A DNA stretch of 64,000 nucleotides from Anaerostipes hominis (ex Lee et al. 2021) (GTDB lineage Bacteria > Bacillota > Clostridia > Lachnospirales > Lachnospiraceae), in contig NZ_NQOG01000003.1 of assembly GCF_002270485.1 (NCBI RefSeq), forward strand, positions 62,001 through 126,000. The letters are read 5' to 3'. The position numbers were made by a program, and so were the translations under genes. Of this stretch, positions 35,869 to 45,558 are shown in pieces; the first letter of the stretch is position 1, and each line of letters begins with the position of its first letter. The notes below the pieces were generated by a model. It had not been told where the DNA came from and did no database searches. It saw nothing but the letters and a program-made list of their open reading frames with translations.

Positions 35869-37450
35869 ATTTTTTATCCATATTTTCGATTAATTGTTCG
35901 GCCGTTTTGATGCCGTCCATAGCCGCAGACGTGATTCCTCCGGCATATCCTGCGCCTTCCCCGCATGGATAGATCCCGGGAATACTGCCCTGAAATGACT
36001 CATCCCTTTCCATCCGGAGAGGAGATGAGGTTCTCGCCTCAATTCCGCTCAGGACTGTATCACCATCAGAAAATCCTTTGATTTTTTTCTCAAAGGCATC
36101 CATTCCCTCGATGATTGCCTCTGAAATCTCATCCGGCAGACATTCCCTTATATTTGCGAATGCTGTTTTCCCTTTTGTATTGGGAAGGACTCTTCCGAAT
36201 TTATCACTCTTTTTATCTTCCTTAAAATCTGAAAACGTCTGAACGGGTATCGCTCCGTTTCCGGCCCGGTAAGCTTTCTCCTCCCACTTTCTCTGGAATT
36301 CGATGCCAGCCAGCGGATGTTCCGATCCAAAATCTTCCGGCGTTACACTGGCAATGATCGCGCTGTTTGAATTTCTCGCCATACGGTCGTGATTGCTCAT
36401 GCCGTTGACTGTCAGCCTTCCTTTTTCTGAAGACGCATTCACTACAAATCCTCCGGGGCACATACAGAAAGAATAGACACTCCTGCCGCCTGAAGCCCTG
36501 TAAGTAAGTTTATAGGAAGCCGTGGGCAGTTTTTTGTCCCCCGCCCCTTTTCCATACTGGGATTCGTCAATCTTCTGCCTCAGATGCTCCACCCTTACCC
36601 CGATAGCAAAAGATTTCGGCATCATATACAGCTTATTTTCGTACAGCATTTCAAAGGTATCTCTGGCACTGTGTCCTACCGCCAGTACTGCGGTATCGCA
36701 GGGAAGTGTCTCTGTTTCATTGATCACAAGCGCAGTCATTCTGCCTTCTTTTATTACTAAATCTGTTACCTTGTTTTCAAACCGAATCGTTCCTCCTGCT
36801 TCCTGTATGGCATTTCTCATATTTGCCACAACCTTACAGAGCAGGTCTGTCCCGATATGCGGCTTTCCGTCATATAAGATTTCTTCCGGTGCCCCGTATT
36901 TAACAAAGGTCTCCAGCACAAACCGGTTCCGCCCGTATTTGTCCTTCACTGCCGTATTGAGTTTTCCATCAGAAAAGGTTCCGGCCCCTCCTTCTCCGAA
37001 CTGTACGTTTGACTCAGGGTTGAGATTTCCGCTTTCCCAGAAAGCCTCTACGTCCTTCATTCTCTCTTCCACGGGTTTCCCTCGCTCCAGAAGAATCGGT
37101 TTTAACCCGGCTTTTGCCAGAACCAGGGCGGCAAAAAGGCCGGCCGGACCCATGCCGATCACCACAGGGCGGACCGGTATTTCCTTTCTGCACCTGGGTA
37201 ACCGGTATTCTTTTCTTTCGGCCTTCGTTATCCTGGGATTTTTGTTTCTTTTGAGAAACACGGATTCTCTCTCTATTTCTGCATCGATTGTATATACATA
37301 GCTGATCTGGTCTTTTTTTCTGGCATCCAAAGACCGCTTAAAGATCTGATAGCTTTTTAACGGTGCGTGATGTACCGCTTTCTTTATTTTCTGTTCCAGC
37401 TGGACCTTCGTATGTTCCGCCGGAAGTTTTATCTGACTGATTCTGATCAT
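35855..37450 (-). CDS. NAD(P)/FAD-dependent dehydrogenase-like protein
   Basis: The product has 531 residues from the ATG at 37450, which overlaps the stop of the gene upstream as ATGA. An N-terminal small domain of about 95 residues (IKLPAEHTKVQLEQKIKKA) precedes the FAD motif VVIGMGPAGLFAALVLAKAG. Later come SNVQFGEGGAGTFSDGKLNT, CMCPGGFVVNASS and the C-terminal FAD-pyrophosphate strand IYPCGEGAGYAGGITSAAMDG. The family is widespread in Firmicutes, with no firmly established substrate. Its last codons adjoin the nrdD promoter (the stop lies among the NrdR boxes). Confidence 0.85.
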   Translation of the reverse strand: MIRISQIKLPAEHTKVQLEQKIKKAVHHAPLKSYQIFKRSLDARKKDQISYVYTIDAEIERESVFLKRNKNPRITKAERKEYRLPRCRKEIPVRPVVIGMGPAGLFAALVLAKAGLKPILLERGKPVEERMKDVEAFWESGNLNPESNVQFGEGGAGTFSDGKLNTAVKDKYGRNRFVLETFVKYGAPEEILYDGKPHIGTDLLCKVVANMRNAIQEAGGTIRFENKVTDLVIKEGRMTALVINETETLPCDTAVLAVGHSARDTFEMLYENKLYMMPKSFAIGVRVEHLRQKIDESQYGKGAGDKKLPTASYKLTYRASGGRSVYSFCMCPGGFVVNASSEKGRLTVNGMSNHDRMARNSNSAIIASVTPEDFGSEHPLAGIEFQRKWEEKAYRAGNGAIPVQTFSDFKEDKKSDKFGRVLPNTKGKTAFANIRECLPDEISEAIIEGMDAFEKKIKGFSDGDTVLSGIEARTSSPLRMERDESFQGSIPGIYPCGEGAGYAGGITSAAMDGIKTAEQLIENMDKKYNIL

Positions 37451-38670
37451 TGATTCCCCGCCTCTATCTGATTTCCCGAAATATATCCTGATGTAAAAGC
37501 CCACTGAAGATTATATCCGCCACAGGTGCCGTCTACATCCAGCAATTCCCCGGCAAAGTACAGCCCCCGATGGATCTTGGATTCCAGTGTACCCTCGATG
37601 ACTTCCCTGACAGAGACGCCGCCTGCCGTCACCTGTGCCATATCGAACCCTTTATACCCCGAAACCGGGACCGGAAACTTCTGTATCATGGAGCGGATCT
37701 GCCTCAGTTCTTTCTGTGTAAGGTCTGCTGCACTCCTCTCCGGCCGGATCTTTATACGGCTCAGTACCGTAAATGCCAGTTTTTTATTCAGGAAGCCCTG
37801 GAGAAATTCTTCCGCTGTCTTGTAATATCCGACTTTTCTGAAATAGTCCATTAATTCCTTCAATGTAATCTGCTCCGGCATGAGGTTTAAGATCACCTCC
37901 ACCTTTTTCTTCTTCCTCAGAGCATCGATGGCATACCGACTGATTTGAAATACCGGAATTCCGGATATTCCGTATTTGGCAAACTGGACCTCTCCTTTTT
38001 GTTCTGCGGTCTTTTGGCCGTTCACATAAACCGAAAGAGCGCAGACACTGCGGACGCCGGCCAGATGTTTAAAGAACTTTTCCCCTGATTCCAGAGCCGC
38101 CAGAGCCGGAAAAATATCCGTAACAGTATGTCCCATAGCTTTTGCCAGAGCATATCCGCTGCCGTTGCTCCCCAGTTTTTCCTGGGCCGTTCCCCCGGCT
38201 GCCAGGATGATATTCCTGCCCTGATACTTATCTGTGCCGCACGTTACATGAAATGTATCCTTTTTCTTCTGAATCCTTTTGACTTCCGTCCCTGTCTTCA
38301 TATGTACGCCGAGCTGTCTCATTTCTCCTGTCAGTGTATCAACGACTGTGGAAGCCTGCATGGACGCAGGATAATAATATCCTCCCAAGTTGGTGGTCAG
38401 CATCCCCATGGACTGAAAAAAATCCAGGGTCTCTGCCGCCCCGAACACCTCCAGCATAGAATATGGGAATCCCGGTTTTTCTCCCCGGTAACAGTCCTGG
38501 TCCAAGTAACTGTTTGTCAGGTTACACCGTCCGTTGCCTGTGGCAAGGATCTTTTTCCCCGGCTTGTCCATCCGTTCCAGCACAAGGACGGAGCATCCTC
38601 TGCGCGCCGCTGTGATAGCCGCCGTCATGCCGGATGCCCCGCCTCCTACGATGATTACATCATATTTCAT
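37447..38670 (-). CDS. HI0933/BaiN-like flavoprotein
   Basis: The product has 407 residues. VIIVGGGASGMTAAITAARRG binds FAD, GKKILATGNGRCNLTNS is the family signature, and GGVSVREVI with GELLDVDGTCGGYNLQWAF closes it. It is an oxidoreductase family for which a bile-acid role (BaiN) was proposed in some clostridia; that cannot be inferred here. It overlaps deoB by 11 nt and is followed by another flavoprotein, a three-gene unit. Confidence 0.88.
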   Translation of the reverse strand: MKYDVIIVGGGASGMTAAITAARRGCSVLVLERMDKPGKKILATGNGRCNLTNSYLDQDCYRGEKPGFPYSMLEVFGAAETLDFFQSMGMLTTNLGGYYYPASMQASTVVDTLTGEMRQLGVHMKTGTEVKRIQKKKDTFHVTCGTDKYQGRNIILAAGGTAQEKLGSNGSGYALAKAMGHTVTDIFPALAALESGEKFFKHLAGVRSVCALSVYVNGQKTAEQKGEVQFAKYGISGIPVFQISRYAIDALRKKKKVEVILNLMPEQITLKELMDYFRKVGYYKTAEEFLQGFLNKKLAFTVLSRIKIRPERSAADLTQKELRQIRSMIQKFPVPVSGYKGFDMAQVTAGGVSVREVIEGTLESKIHRGLYFAGELLDVDGTCGGYNLQWAFTSGYISGNQIEAGNQ

Positions 38671-39835
38671 CTATATCCTCCAAAACACTGGTTCCGTCTA
38701 ATTTTGACTCTACACCAAAATAGTCTAACACAGTGCTCCCGATATCTGCAAATGTTTTTCTTGTTTTTAAATTGACACCTTTTGTCTGCCCATATTGATA
38801 CATGAGAAACGGCGTATATTCCCTGGAATGATCCGTGGAAGGAGTCGACGGATCACATCCGTGGTCTGCCGTGATCATCAGTACATCCCCCTCCTTCATC
38901 AGCCCCAGAAGCTTTGGCAGCTGTTTATCAAAATAGCTGAGAGCTTTGGCATATCCGTCCACATCGTTTCGGTGCCCGTACAGCATGTCAAAGTCTACGA
39001 GATTCACGAAGCATAATCCTTCAAACCTCTTCTTCATCCATTCTTTCGTCTGCTCAATGCCATCCTCATTGTTTTTCGTAAACGAAAACTCAGTCAGCCC
39101 TTTTCCGGCAAAAATATCATGGATCTTTCCAATACCGATCACATCAAATCCCTTTTCTTTCAGCTGATCCAACATAGTCACTTTTGGCGGTTCTATAGAG
39201 AAATCATGCCGGTTGGATGTCCTGGTATAATGGCCGCTCTCCCCTGTAAACGGACGCGCAATGACCCTGCCCACGCCGTGTTTTCCAGTCAGTATCTTTC
39301 TTGCAGTCTTACAGTACCTGTATAATTCTTCCGGCGGCACCACATCTTCATGAGCCGCAATCTGGAATACACTGTCCGCCGATGTATAGACAATGAGCGC
39401 TCCGGTCTTCACGTGCTCATCTCCGTAATCCCTTATAACCTCCGTACCGGAATACGGCCGATTGCAAAGGATCTTTCTACCTGTTTCCTGTTCAAAAAGC
39501 GCAGTGACTTCTTCCGGAAATCCTTCCGGATACACCGGCAGCGGTTTTTCAGATATGATCCCCGCGATCTCCCAATGTCCGATGGTAGTATCTTTTCCCT
39601 TCGACTGTTCTGTCATGCGTCCGTAGCTGCCAATCGGCGCAGTTATCTGCCTGTCACCGTCAATCTCTGCGCCGTCAACAGCAAATAACCCCAGTTTCTC
39701 CAGATTCGGCAGGTCAAAGTACAGGCTTTTGGACACTGCCAGCAGCGTGTTGCTTGCCTCATCCCCGAAATCTTTCGCATCCGGCGCTTCCCCGATGCCG
39801 AAGCTGTCCAGCACGATCAAAAAAACTCTCTTCAT
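38660..39835 (-). CDS. deoB: Phosphopentomutase
   Basis: The product has 391 residues from the ATG at 39835 (AGGTGA upstream; a GTG three codons earlier is less likely). It is an alkaline-phosphatase-fold metalloenzyme: VFLIVLDSFGIGEAPDA, then KGKDTTIGHWEIAG with the phosphorylated threonine, VDFDMLYGHRND and MITADHGCDP as metal ligands. It interconverts ribose-1- and ribose-5-phosphate (and the deoxy forms) in nucleoside salvage. No nucleoside phosphorylase is next to it. Confidence 0.95.
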   Translation of the reverse strand: MKRVFLIVLDSFGIGEAPDAKDFGDEASNTLLAVSKSLYFDLPNLEKLGLFAVDGAEIDGDRQITAPIGSYGRMTEQSKGKDTTIGHWEIAGIISEKPLPVYPEGFPEEVTALFEQETGRKILCNRPYSGTEVIRDYGDEHVKTGALIVYTSADSVFQIAAHEDVVPPEELYRYCKTARKILTGKHGVGRVIARPFTGESGHYTRTSNRHDFSIEPPKVTMLDQLKEKGFDVIGIGKIHDIFAGKGLTEFSFTKNNEDGIEQTKEWMKKRFEGLCFVNLVDFDMLYGHRNDVDGYAKALSYFDKQLPKLLGLMKEGDVLMITADHGCDPSTPSTDHSREYTPFLMYQYGQTKGVNLKTRKTFADIGSTVLDYFGVESKLDGTSVLEDIDEI

Positions 39836-39891
39836 TCCGGTCACCTCAATCTATCTTGTTCAGAATTTTATCTTCTCTTTAGATTATAGTG

Positions 39892-40266
39892 CTAACTGCT
39901 GTAAGACTCAAGGAAATGATACACTTCTTCCACGGAATGAAATTTCTTTTTCTCTTTCAGCATCTGGTGGACTTCATCCGGCAGATCATTTTTTGTTAAA
40001 TCTGTATATTCAAAAATTTCTTTTGTCTGATTGTTCAAGATCACCAGACTGCCGTCGCGCAGGGCGAGCCCGTAGGTTGTCTTTTTCTTTTTAGAAGTCT
40101 CTGCCTGCTCTTTTGTCGTCTGTTCTTTGATGATTGTGGACTGCACCTGATGGACCAGCTTGTCCTGGCTGGTATCCTTCTGATAAAACGCCACATAACA
40201 CATATACCCGCAGAGGGTTGTGATCACGACCATATATATTAATAAAAAACGGTTGATTTTGTTCAT
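39892..40266 (-). CDS. Membrane-anchored protein, BofC C-terminal-like
   Basis: The product has 124 residues from the ATG at 40266, behind AAAGGAGTG. It has one N-terminal membrane helix (about residues 7-28), a charged linker rich in Lys, Gln and Thr, then a small domain (GLALRDGSLVILNN, YTDLTKNDLP, LESYSS at the end). The last domain resembles the beta-rich C-terminal part of BofC and related clostridial proteins in general shape, but this is only a resemblance. Function unknown; it is upstream of deoB. Confidence 0.6.
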   Translation of the reverse strand: MNKINRFLLIYMVVITTLCGYMCYVAFYQKDTSQDKLVHQVQSTIIKEQTTKEQAETSKKKKTTYGLALRDGSLVILNNQTKEIFEYTDLTKNDLPDEVHQMLKEKKKFHSVEEVYHFLESYSS

Positions 40267-40329
40267 ACGAAACACTCCTTTTCCATAAGCGTTCCCAAAA
40301 TCAGCCGTTCTATTCAAAAAAAATCAAAT

Positions 40330-40578
40330 TTAGCAATTTACATGATTCAGCAGCAAAATATCCTGTTCTTTTGCCGTATCACATCGGCAGGAAATTACTT
40401 TCTGAATATCCAGATACACAAAACCGTCTTCAAAACCATCGGTATTAATCTTTTGGACTTTGACAAAATTCTTGCTGAAATCCAGGACGGATCCGAGGAT
40501 GGAATATCTTCTGTCTTCATCCATATAAAAACTCACGAGCAGTCTCTGTTCCTTGGCATATCTCAAAAGTGCCTCCAT
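40330..40578 (-). CDS. Conserved hypothetical protein
   Basis: The product has 82 residues, beginning MEALLRYAKEQRLLVSFYMD with beta-rich hydrophobic stretches (SILGSVLDF, FVKVQKI, FVYLDIQKVISC). I do not recognise the family. The ribosome site before this ATG is weak. A 29-codon frame starting at 40688 behind GGAGGATAGG ends 20 nt upstream (stop 40601-40599), so translation may begin there and reinitiate, or the gene may be frameshifted: the 82-residue frame stays open upstream to about 40700 but without a start codon. Confidence 0.5.
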   Translation of the reverse strand: MEALLRYAKEQRLLVSFYMDEDRRYSILGSVLDFSKNFVKVQKINTDGFEDGFVYLDIQKVISCRCDTAKEQDILLLNHVNC

Positions 40579-40803
40579 ACAGGACTGATGATCCTTCTTT
40601 ATAATCCTCCCGTGACTTCTTTTCTTGTGGAGATACAGCGTTCCAATCCGCCTCTCCTTGCTGCCGTCTGTTCTAATATTTGATTCATGCCCTATCCTCC
40701 GCTTTTTCTTATATTATAGCAGAAAAGTAAACAGATTATAATTAATTATCAAAATTGTAAAGAAAATACGAATTTATTTCCGGTATCTGGAAATTTTAAT
40801 CTT

Positions 40804-41040
40804 TTAGTATCCTATTCTAAAGTAATCTAAATATGATTTATACCGATCCTGTGCCGTTAGACAAGTATCGTTCAAAAAGCCTTTTTCATGATTCCATTCC
40901 TTCAGACCGCGGTAATAAAACATCTTTAGGTCATCACTGATAATAAACGGTACAATATTATGTTTTAAACATTCTTTAAAAAGAATCAGCCTGCCCACTC
41001 GTCCATTTTCATCTGGAAATGGAACGATAGGGATTAAAAG
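40804..41040 (-). pseudogene. C-terminal fragment of a Fic-family protein
   Basis: The frame reads VPFPDENGRVGRLILFKEC and continues to DRYKSYLDYFRIGY, the C-terminal half of a Fic domain from its catalytic motif on. The motif's histidine is replaced by Val and one of its glycines by Glu. There is no N-terminal half here; the matching half is at 46770-47492, on the other side of the defence island. The fragment is separated from the remnant upstream only by an in-frame TAG. Confidence 0.75.
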
Positions 41041-41344
41041 CTATTTATAAATTCCCCAATAGCCGTATCTTTCGCCACCCTTACGTTCTATTTTTCCCTT
41101 TTCTATAAGTAGCGCTAATATTTTTACTTCTATTGAGACATCTTTTGTGACATTAGGGGCTTTGGAATCTGATACTTTAGGATTTTGAAGAACAGTAAAT
41201 TTCACCATAATATCTTCTCCATGAACAATATACTCCGGAGCGTCCACTCCAAAATTTTTGCAGGCATCCTAAATTTTCAGAATGCCACATCCCCAGCTTT
41301 CGATATATCCTGCACGATAAAATACTCTTGTAATATCCGGTGAT
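41041..41344 (-). pseudogene. C-terminal remnant of an AAA_4/RecG-like ATP-binding regulator
   Basis: Directly after the AAA+ gene's stop the sequence reads SPDITRVFYRAGYIESWGCG, the characteristic end of the GHKL domain in AAA_4-type DNA-binding proteins. An in-frame TAG follows (about 41270), then the C-terminal helix-turn-helix tail (VTKDVSIEVKILALLIEKG). Its first two thirds are absent, cut exactly at the island gene, so this marks an island boundary. Confidence 0.7.
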
Positions 41345-42424
41345 TTATCTCAAAAAATCTTCCACTAACGCCTGATTGATATCATTTTTTATCAAGTTTC
41401 GAGCATGTCTAAAATTCTGAAAAACATCCACTCCAACAAGATATTTATCTTCTAAGTCTTTCTCATTCATTTTTGCCTTTTCTTCTCTTGTCAGCCGCGA
41501 ATACTCTTCATGAACAATCTTAGACACCATTTTCTTTTTTGCAATAAGGTCCAAAAGTTGAAACTCAATGTACCTATTCACTCTATAATACAGTGGATCT
41601 CCTATTTTTTTGCGTATTGTTTCTGGTGAAGGCTCGTTAGATGTACATATAAAAATTACATTCCTCAAATCAACATCATAATTTTTATCCATGTAATGAC
41701 CTTCATCAAACATCTGATAAAACGCACTCCATATACCTGGATTTGCTTTATCAAACTCATCCAATAAAACCACATTACTTTTTCGTTCTAATAAGTCCTT
41801 TGCAAAACTTCCTCTGTTATGATCAGCACCATATAAATAATCAAAAAAACCTTGCGTCTGATACATAGATAATTGTTGCCTAAACAATTCTCCACCAAGA
41901 AGCATACTCAAATATTTAGCTGTCTCTGTCTTCCCAACACCCGAAGGCCCATAGAACATAAAAATGATTGGTGCATTCTTATTCTTCTTACGATATAACT
42001 CGTACAACGAAGCCAATAATTGTTTTTTCACTTTAGGTTGCCCTATTATCTCCTCATCAAAATGAATATTAATGCTCTCTAACTGTTTCTTTCCTATCGA
42101 CCTATATTTGTATTGCTTTATCTTTACATTCTCTTTGCTATGGGATCGAATAATTTCATCCTTAATACATTCTGGTGGATTCTGCAAATATACAATCTCC
42201 AAAGTATCATCCACTCGATCCAAAATAGTACAGAAATTCTGAATACCTCCCTCCGTGATGCTCGAATATGACATCGAATATCCTACTACATAATCAAAAT
42301 CTACTTTTCTAAATACATTTTCCGAATCGCAGACCTTAACCAAAGTTTCCAAAGGGTAATATCTTTCTGGAATAATTTTCGAAAACTCATTACGAGGTCC
42401 ATAATATAATACAAATTTTGCCAT
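41345..42424 (-). CDS. ClpB-like AAA+ ATPase of the defence-like island
   Basis: The product has 359 residues. Residues 1-120 form a domain I do not recognise. From about 125 there is one ClpA/ClpB-type AAA+ module: IGQPKVKKQ, Walker A GPSGVGKT (159-166), a FFDYLYGA pore-loop-like segment (193-200), Walker B VVLLDEFDKA (218-227) and sensor 1 TSN (261-263). It lacks the second AAA module and any protease-docking signature I can identify, so it may remodel or unfold a partner protein. It starts immediately after the DUF6414-like gene with no gap, so the two are surely co-expressed. Function not known. Confidence 0.8.
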   Translation of the reverse strand: MAKFVLYYGPRNEFSKIIPERYYPLETLVKVCDSENVFRKVDFDYVVGYSMSYSSITEGGIQNFCTILDRVDDTLEIVYLQNPPECIKDEIIRSHSKENVKIKQYKYRSIGKKQLESINIHFDEEIIGQPKVKKQLLASLYELYRKKNKNAPIIFMFYGPSGVGKTETAKYLSMLLGGELFRQQLSMYQTQGFFDYLYGADHNRGSFAKDLLERKSNVVLLDEFDKANPGIWSAFYQMFDEGHYMDKNYDVDLRNVIFICTSNEPSPETIRKKIGDPLYYRVNRYIEFQLLDLIAKKKMVSKIVHEEYSRLTREEKAKMNEKDLEDKYLVGVDVFQNFRHARNLIKNDINQALVEDFLR

Positions 42425-43156
42425 CTATTCAACTCCTGCCAATATAATATCATAAATAGGCAACGATTTGTCCTCATTGTTCTCTGCCACAACCTGCTCA
42501 AAATCAGTTATAATTTTTCCTTCATCAGAAAACATCTTTGAAAAATCAAACTGATCTTCTTTTCCCTTTCCCACTTCAACACCATAAAAGTTCAAATTCA
42601 TCTGTAATAAATCAGAAATCCCATAGTTGTTCTTAAATGCTTCATTGTTAAAGCGGAATATTGCCTTTTCCGTTTCCTTTATTGCTAACAGTTCATAATA
42701 TCCCTTTCCCAAACGCAATGTATCATACATTTTATTCATATTGATTGCAAAATCTCCATCAACACAAATCTTCCCCTCTGTCATTGCTAAATAAGGAGTA
42801 ATTGTCTGAAAATATGCAATAGAGTTAGGCATAATATATATGCTATATCCATTCATACATTTAATGTCACTGTCCGACTCCCTTACAACCTCTATAAAAT
42901 CTGAGAGTGTCGTATTTGAAATCGTTGTTTTTATAAAATTTTCTCCTGATGTGTAGGCTCCTATATTAGAGTCTAAGTTTGCACTTCCGCTAACAAACAA
43001 AGAATTAAATAGAACTTTTAGCCTTGCACCAGCTCTAATTTCAGTATTGTTTCCGACCTTTTCTTCTTCTGAATCAGAAATCAATAACGTGCCACCATTG
43101 AGAATAGTCAAATAGTCTGTGGCAGAATTTTCATCAAAATATACCATTTTTCTCAT
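42425..43156 (-). CDS. DUF6414-like protein
   Basis: The product has 243 residues, beginning RKMVYFDENSATDYLTILNGG, which resembles the opening of DUF6414 proteins; a glycine- and serine-rich segment follows (about 45-70), then hydrophobic beta-rich stretches (YSIYIMPNSIAYFQ and YLAMTEGKICV) without a clear membrane helix. No catalytic motif is seen. It forms a zero-gap pair with the ClpB-like AAA+ gene and has its own promoter, so it is likely that protein's partner or substrate (inference). The family name is from memory. Confidence 0.6.
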   Translation of the reverse strand: MRKMVYFDENSATDYLTILNGGTLLISDSEEEKVGNNTEIRAGARLKVLFNSLFVSGSANLDSNIGAYTSGENFIKTTISNTTLSDFIEVVRESDSDIKCMNGYSIYIMPNSIAYFQTITPYLAMTEGKICVDGDFAINMNKMYDTLRLGKGYYELLAIKETEKAIFRFNNEAFKNNYGISDLLQMNLNFYGVEVGKGKEDQFDFSKMFSDEGKIITDFEQVVAENNEDKSLPIYDIILAGVE

Positions 43157-43184
43157 ATACTACCTCATTAAAAATTTCAATCCT

Positions 43185-43213
43185 AAAATATTCCAAATAT
43201 ATCACACTCTCAA
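43185..43213 (-). promoter_or_regulatory. Possible promoter of the DUF6414-AAA+ pair
   Basis: TTGAGA (43213-43208), a 17-bp spacer and TATTTT (43190-43185), in the 134-nt gap after the protease gene. GAGGTAG precedes the start codon. Confidence 0.5.
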
Positions 43214-43290
43214 GGCGAAAACACTTTTAAAATACCTTCTCTCATCAAATAAACGATGTCTTCTACTTCCATATGCATTTTTCGACATTA

Positions 43291-45558
43291 TTACTCGAAT
43301 ACTATTTCTTCCTCTGCCTTTGCATATACATCCAACTGATTCTCCATATCCAACTGATTAACCAGCCAGCCACGTGTCATACACATCTTGATAAAGTCAT
43401 CAATACGATTTACTCCATTCATTTCTTTTAATGTTACAACTACACCAAATTGAAGAGGTCCTTTTTTTCTCCGCAAACGTTCTTTGGTATTTATCTTAAG
43501 TCCCCAAAGACCAGATTCATATGCTTTCCTTGGTATTCTTCTTTCTTTAATTTCTTCACTGATATGTTTAATATTATCCCATTTTCGATACATTCTTCTT
43601 GCATCTTCTTCATAAAGGGTAATCAGCTTATCTTCCGATTGCTGGTTATTATCTATTGGTTTTATTTTAGCTTTTCTGTTTTCAACAACAACCCTTCCAA
43701 AGTGTATATCCATTTCAGTGCTTGTATAATCAACCCCCTGATTACGATCACACTGTGGAAAATATACTAACGTTGCTCTTGCATAAAATGGATGTGCATT
43801 ATCTACAACTGGTACTGGCAGATTATATGTATATGTCTCATATTCCTCTGATGCACCAGTCAAAATAAAACGTATCTCATCATCTGAAGATTTTATAATA
43901 TCACTAATATGTTTTGGAACAACACCATAACCAATGCTATGGGAAATATCATCTTTCCTATTCCATCCCGCAGCAGCATCAATCAATAATGCTTTTGCAA
44001 CTTCTCTACTCAATCCCATAATATGAATTAAATATGCCAGTTTTCTTGAAATCCACGGTGCTGCAAATGAAGTTCCGCTTACATATGCCGCCCCCATATC
44101 ATCACGACATACAACCATTTTATCCATATAGCTGGAACCACCTCCACCATAATAGCTAATATCAGGCTTATGGAAAAAGGATAATACAGGACCAACTCTA
44201 GTATAAGATGCTGATTTTCCTCTAAAGTCTACGGCATTGACAACCAGAGAATTAAGTGAATCTGCTGGCGGTCCAATTCTCATATCTTTTTTTGTTTCAC
44301 CATATGGAATATTTGTCCCCGCAACAACAAAAATAACATCATATTCACTTTGTATGCGGTCAAGTTCTGCTGCCTCTGGAGAAATAAAATTAGGCTTGAT
44401 TTCAAGTCTGGAACCCAATGATAAATTCCATACTTTAATATCTCTATTTGAGGCGACAATGTTTCGTATCATTTTCAATACAGTAAACGAACTAAAACCC
44501 TTATGTGTTGCAACACCAAAATGTCGTACTCGGAATCTGCCACACCCATCATCAAGTGACGGATTACCTTGCGGACCATCTACAATAATATAACTTACTT
44601 CTGTTCCATGCTCATAATCTTCTGAGGTCAAAGGAATATTCGGATCAAGTAAATTTTTATATTCCACCCACTCATGAAAATACACCTTTTCATTAAATTG
44701 TGTGTCAATAACTCCTATTACAGGTTCATTGGTCGGATGAGGTATTAGGCTTTCTTCATTACTAGGCTCCTCCTTATCATCTAACACCTCATCTCTCGTA
44801 AGCCGGGAAAAATCAGTGACACTCATCGCAATCAGATACGAAGCGTTATTATATAACAGTTTCGCTTCATCTGGATTAAGTCTTAACGTAGTGCCATCAA
44901 TAATACGTTCATCAACAATATGAATCCCAAACTTTGACAACAATTTCTTTGTTTCAATGCCCGTCTGATAAATTGTGATAATGGACTCCTCTGTTATCTC
45001 TTCTGTTGCGCGATCAATATCAAACCTTTCAACGTAAAATCCATCCACCACAGCATTTAAAAATTTGGATTTAGAAAATTCACGAAATCTATCCGCCGGC
45101 GTCTCTGCTATCTTTTCTGTCTCCTCGCTAGTAATATCTCCATTAAAGTATTTTTCAATAACAGATATTGTTTCATTCAAAACTACGATTGCTTTTTCAA
45201 TCGTTTTAAGCGAAACATAATGAGTAAACACATGCTTTTGTATCTCTTTACCATCCTCGTCTGGTTCCCATATAAACTTAACTCCTCTGATAGATTTCGT
45301 AGGCGATTTACTATTCTCAGACAACAAAATTTTCAGTCTATTACTCTTTGCAACAATATGCGTATAGTGTACGCTAACCAAAGCACCATTGATATCTGTA
45401 TTGGTTCCCCAGTATTGCAAAATTCTTTTCAATTGCTCAGATAATTCAATAAGATGTAACGAAGACACACTTCTTCCCTTTGGAAGTCTCGGCGAGCCAG
45501 GTTTGGAGCCATTAGGCCTTTGTTCAAACCTTCCTTTTAATTGTAAAATGTTATTCAT
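43291..45558 (-). CDS. ietS: S8 subtilisin-like serine protease, IetS-like
   Basis: The product has 755 residues with no signal peptide, so it is probably cytoplasmic. The first 275 residues form an N-terminal domain (PGSPRLPKGRSVSS near the start) typical of proteases paired with AAA ATPases. The peptidase domain has a complete triad: Asp285 (GVIDTQ), His317 (YEHGTEVS) and Ser497 (SGTSFAAPW), with Asn416 as the probable oxyanion residue. A C-terminal region of about 200 residues follows. It overlaps the ATPase gene by 8 nt. This ATPase-protease pair is the IetAS architecture, first described for plasmid incompatibility and later as an anti-phage system. The target is unknown. Confidence 0.85.
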   Translation of the reverse strand: MNNILQLKGRFEQRPNGSKPGSPRLPKGRSVSSLHLIELSEQLKRILQYWGTNTDINGALVSVHYTHIVAKSNRLKILLSENSKSPTKSIRGVKFIWEPDEDGKEIQKHVFTHYVSLKTIEKAIVVLNETISVIEKYFNGDITSEETEKIAETPADRFREFSKSKFLNAVVDGFYVERFDIDRATEEITEESIITIYQTGIETKKLLSKFGIHIVDERIIDGTTLRLNPDEAKLLYNNASYLIAMSVTDFSRLTRDEVLDDKEEPSNEESLIPHPTNEPVIGVIDTQFNEKVYFHEWVEYKNLLDPNIPLTSEDYEHGTEVSYIIVDGPQGNPSLDDGCGRFRVRHFGVATHKGFSSFTVLKMIRNIVASNRDIKVWNLSLGSRLEIKPNFISPEAAELDRIQSEYDVIFVVAGTNIPYGETKKDMRIGPPADSLNSLVVNAVDFRGKSASYTRVGPVLSFFHKPDISYYGGGGSSYMDKMVVCRDDMGAAYVSGTSFAAPWISRKLAYLIHIMGLSREVAKALLIDAAAGWNRKDDISHSIGYGVVPKHISDIIKSSDDEIRFILTGASEEYETYTYNLPVPVVDNAHPFYARATLVYFPQCDRNQGVDYTSTEMDIHFGRVVVENRKAKIKPIDNNQQSEDKLITLYEEDARRMYRKWDNIKHISEEIKERRIPRKAYESGLWGLKINTKERLRRKKGPLQFGVVVTLKEMNGVNRIDDFIKMCMTRGWLVNQLDMENQLDVYAKAEEEIVFE

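Noticed and set aside
40804-40998. A separate small gene of 64 codons
   Set aside because: It is the C-terminal half of a Fic domain without a start signal and without the upstream half, so a pseudogene fragment is the better reading.
41041-41247. An independent 68-codon gene
   Set aside because: It continues upstream, past a nonsense codon, into the end of an AAA_4-type protein, so it is the tail of a broken gene.
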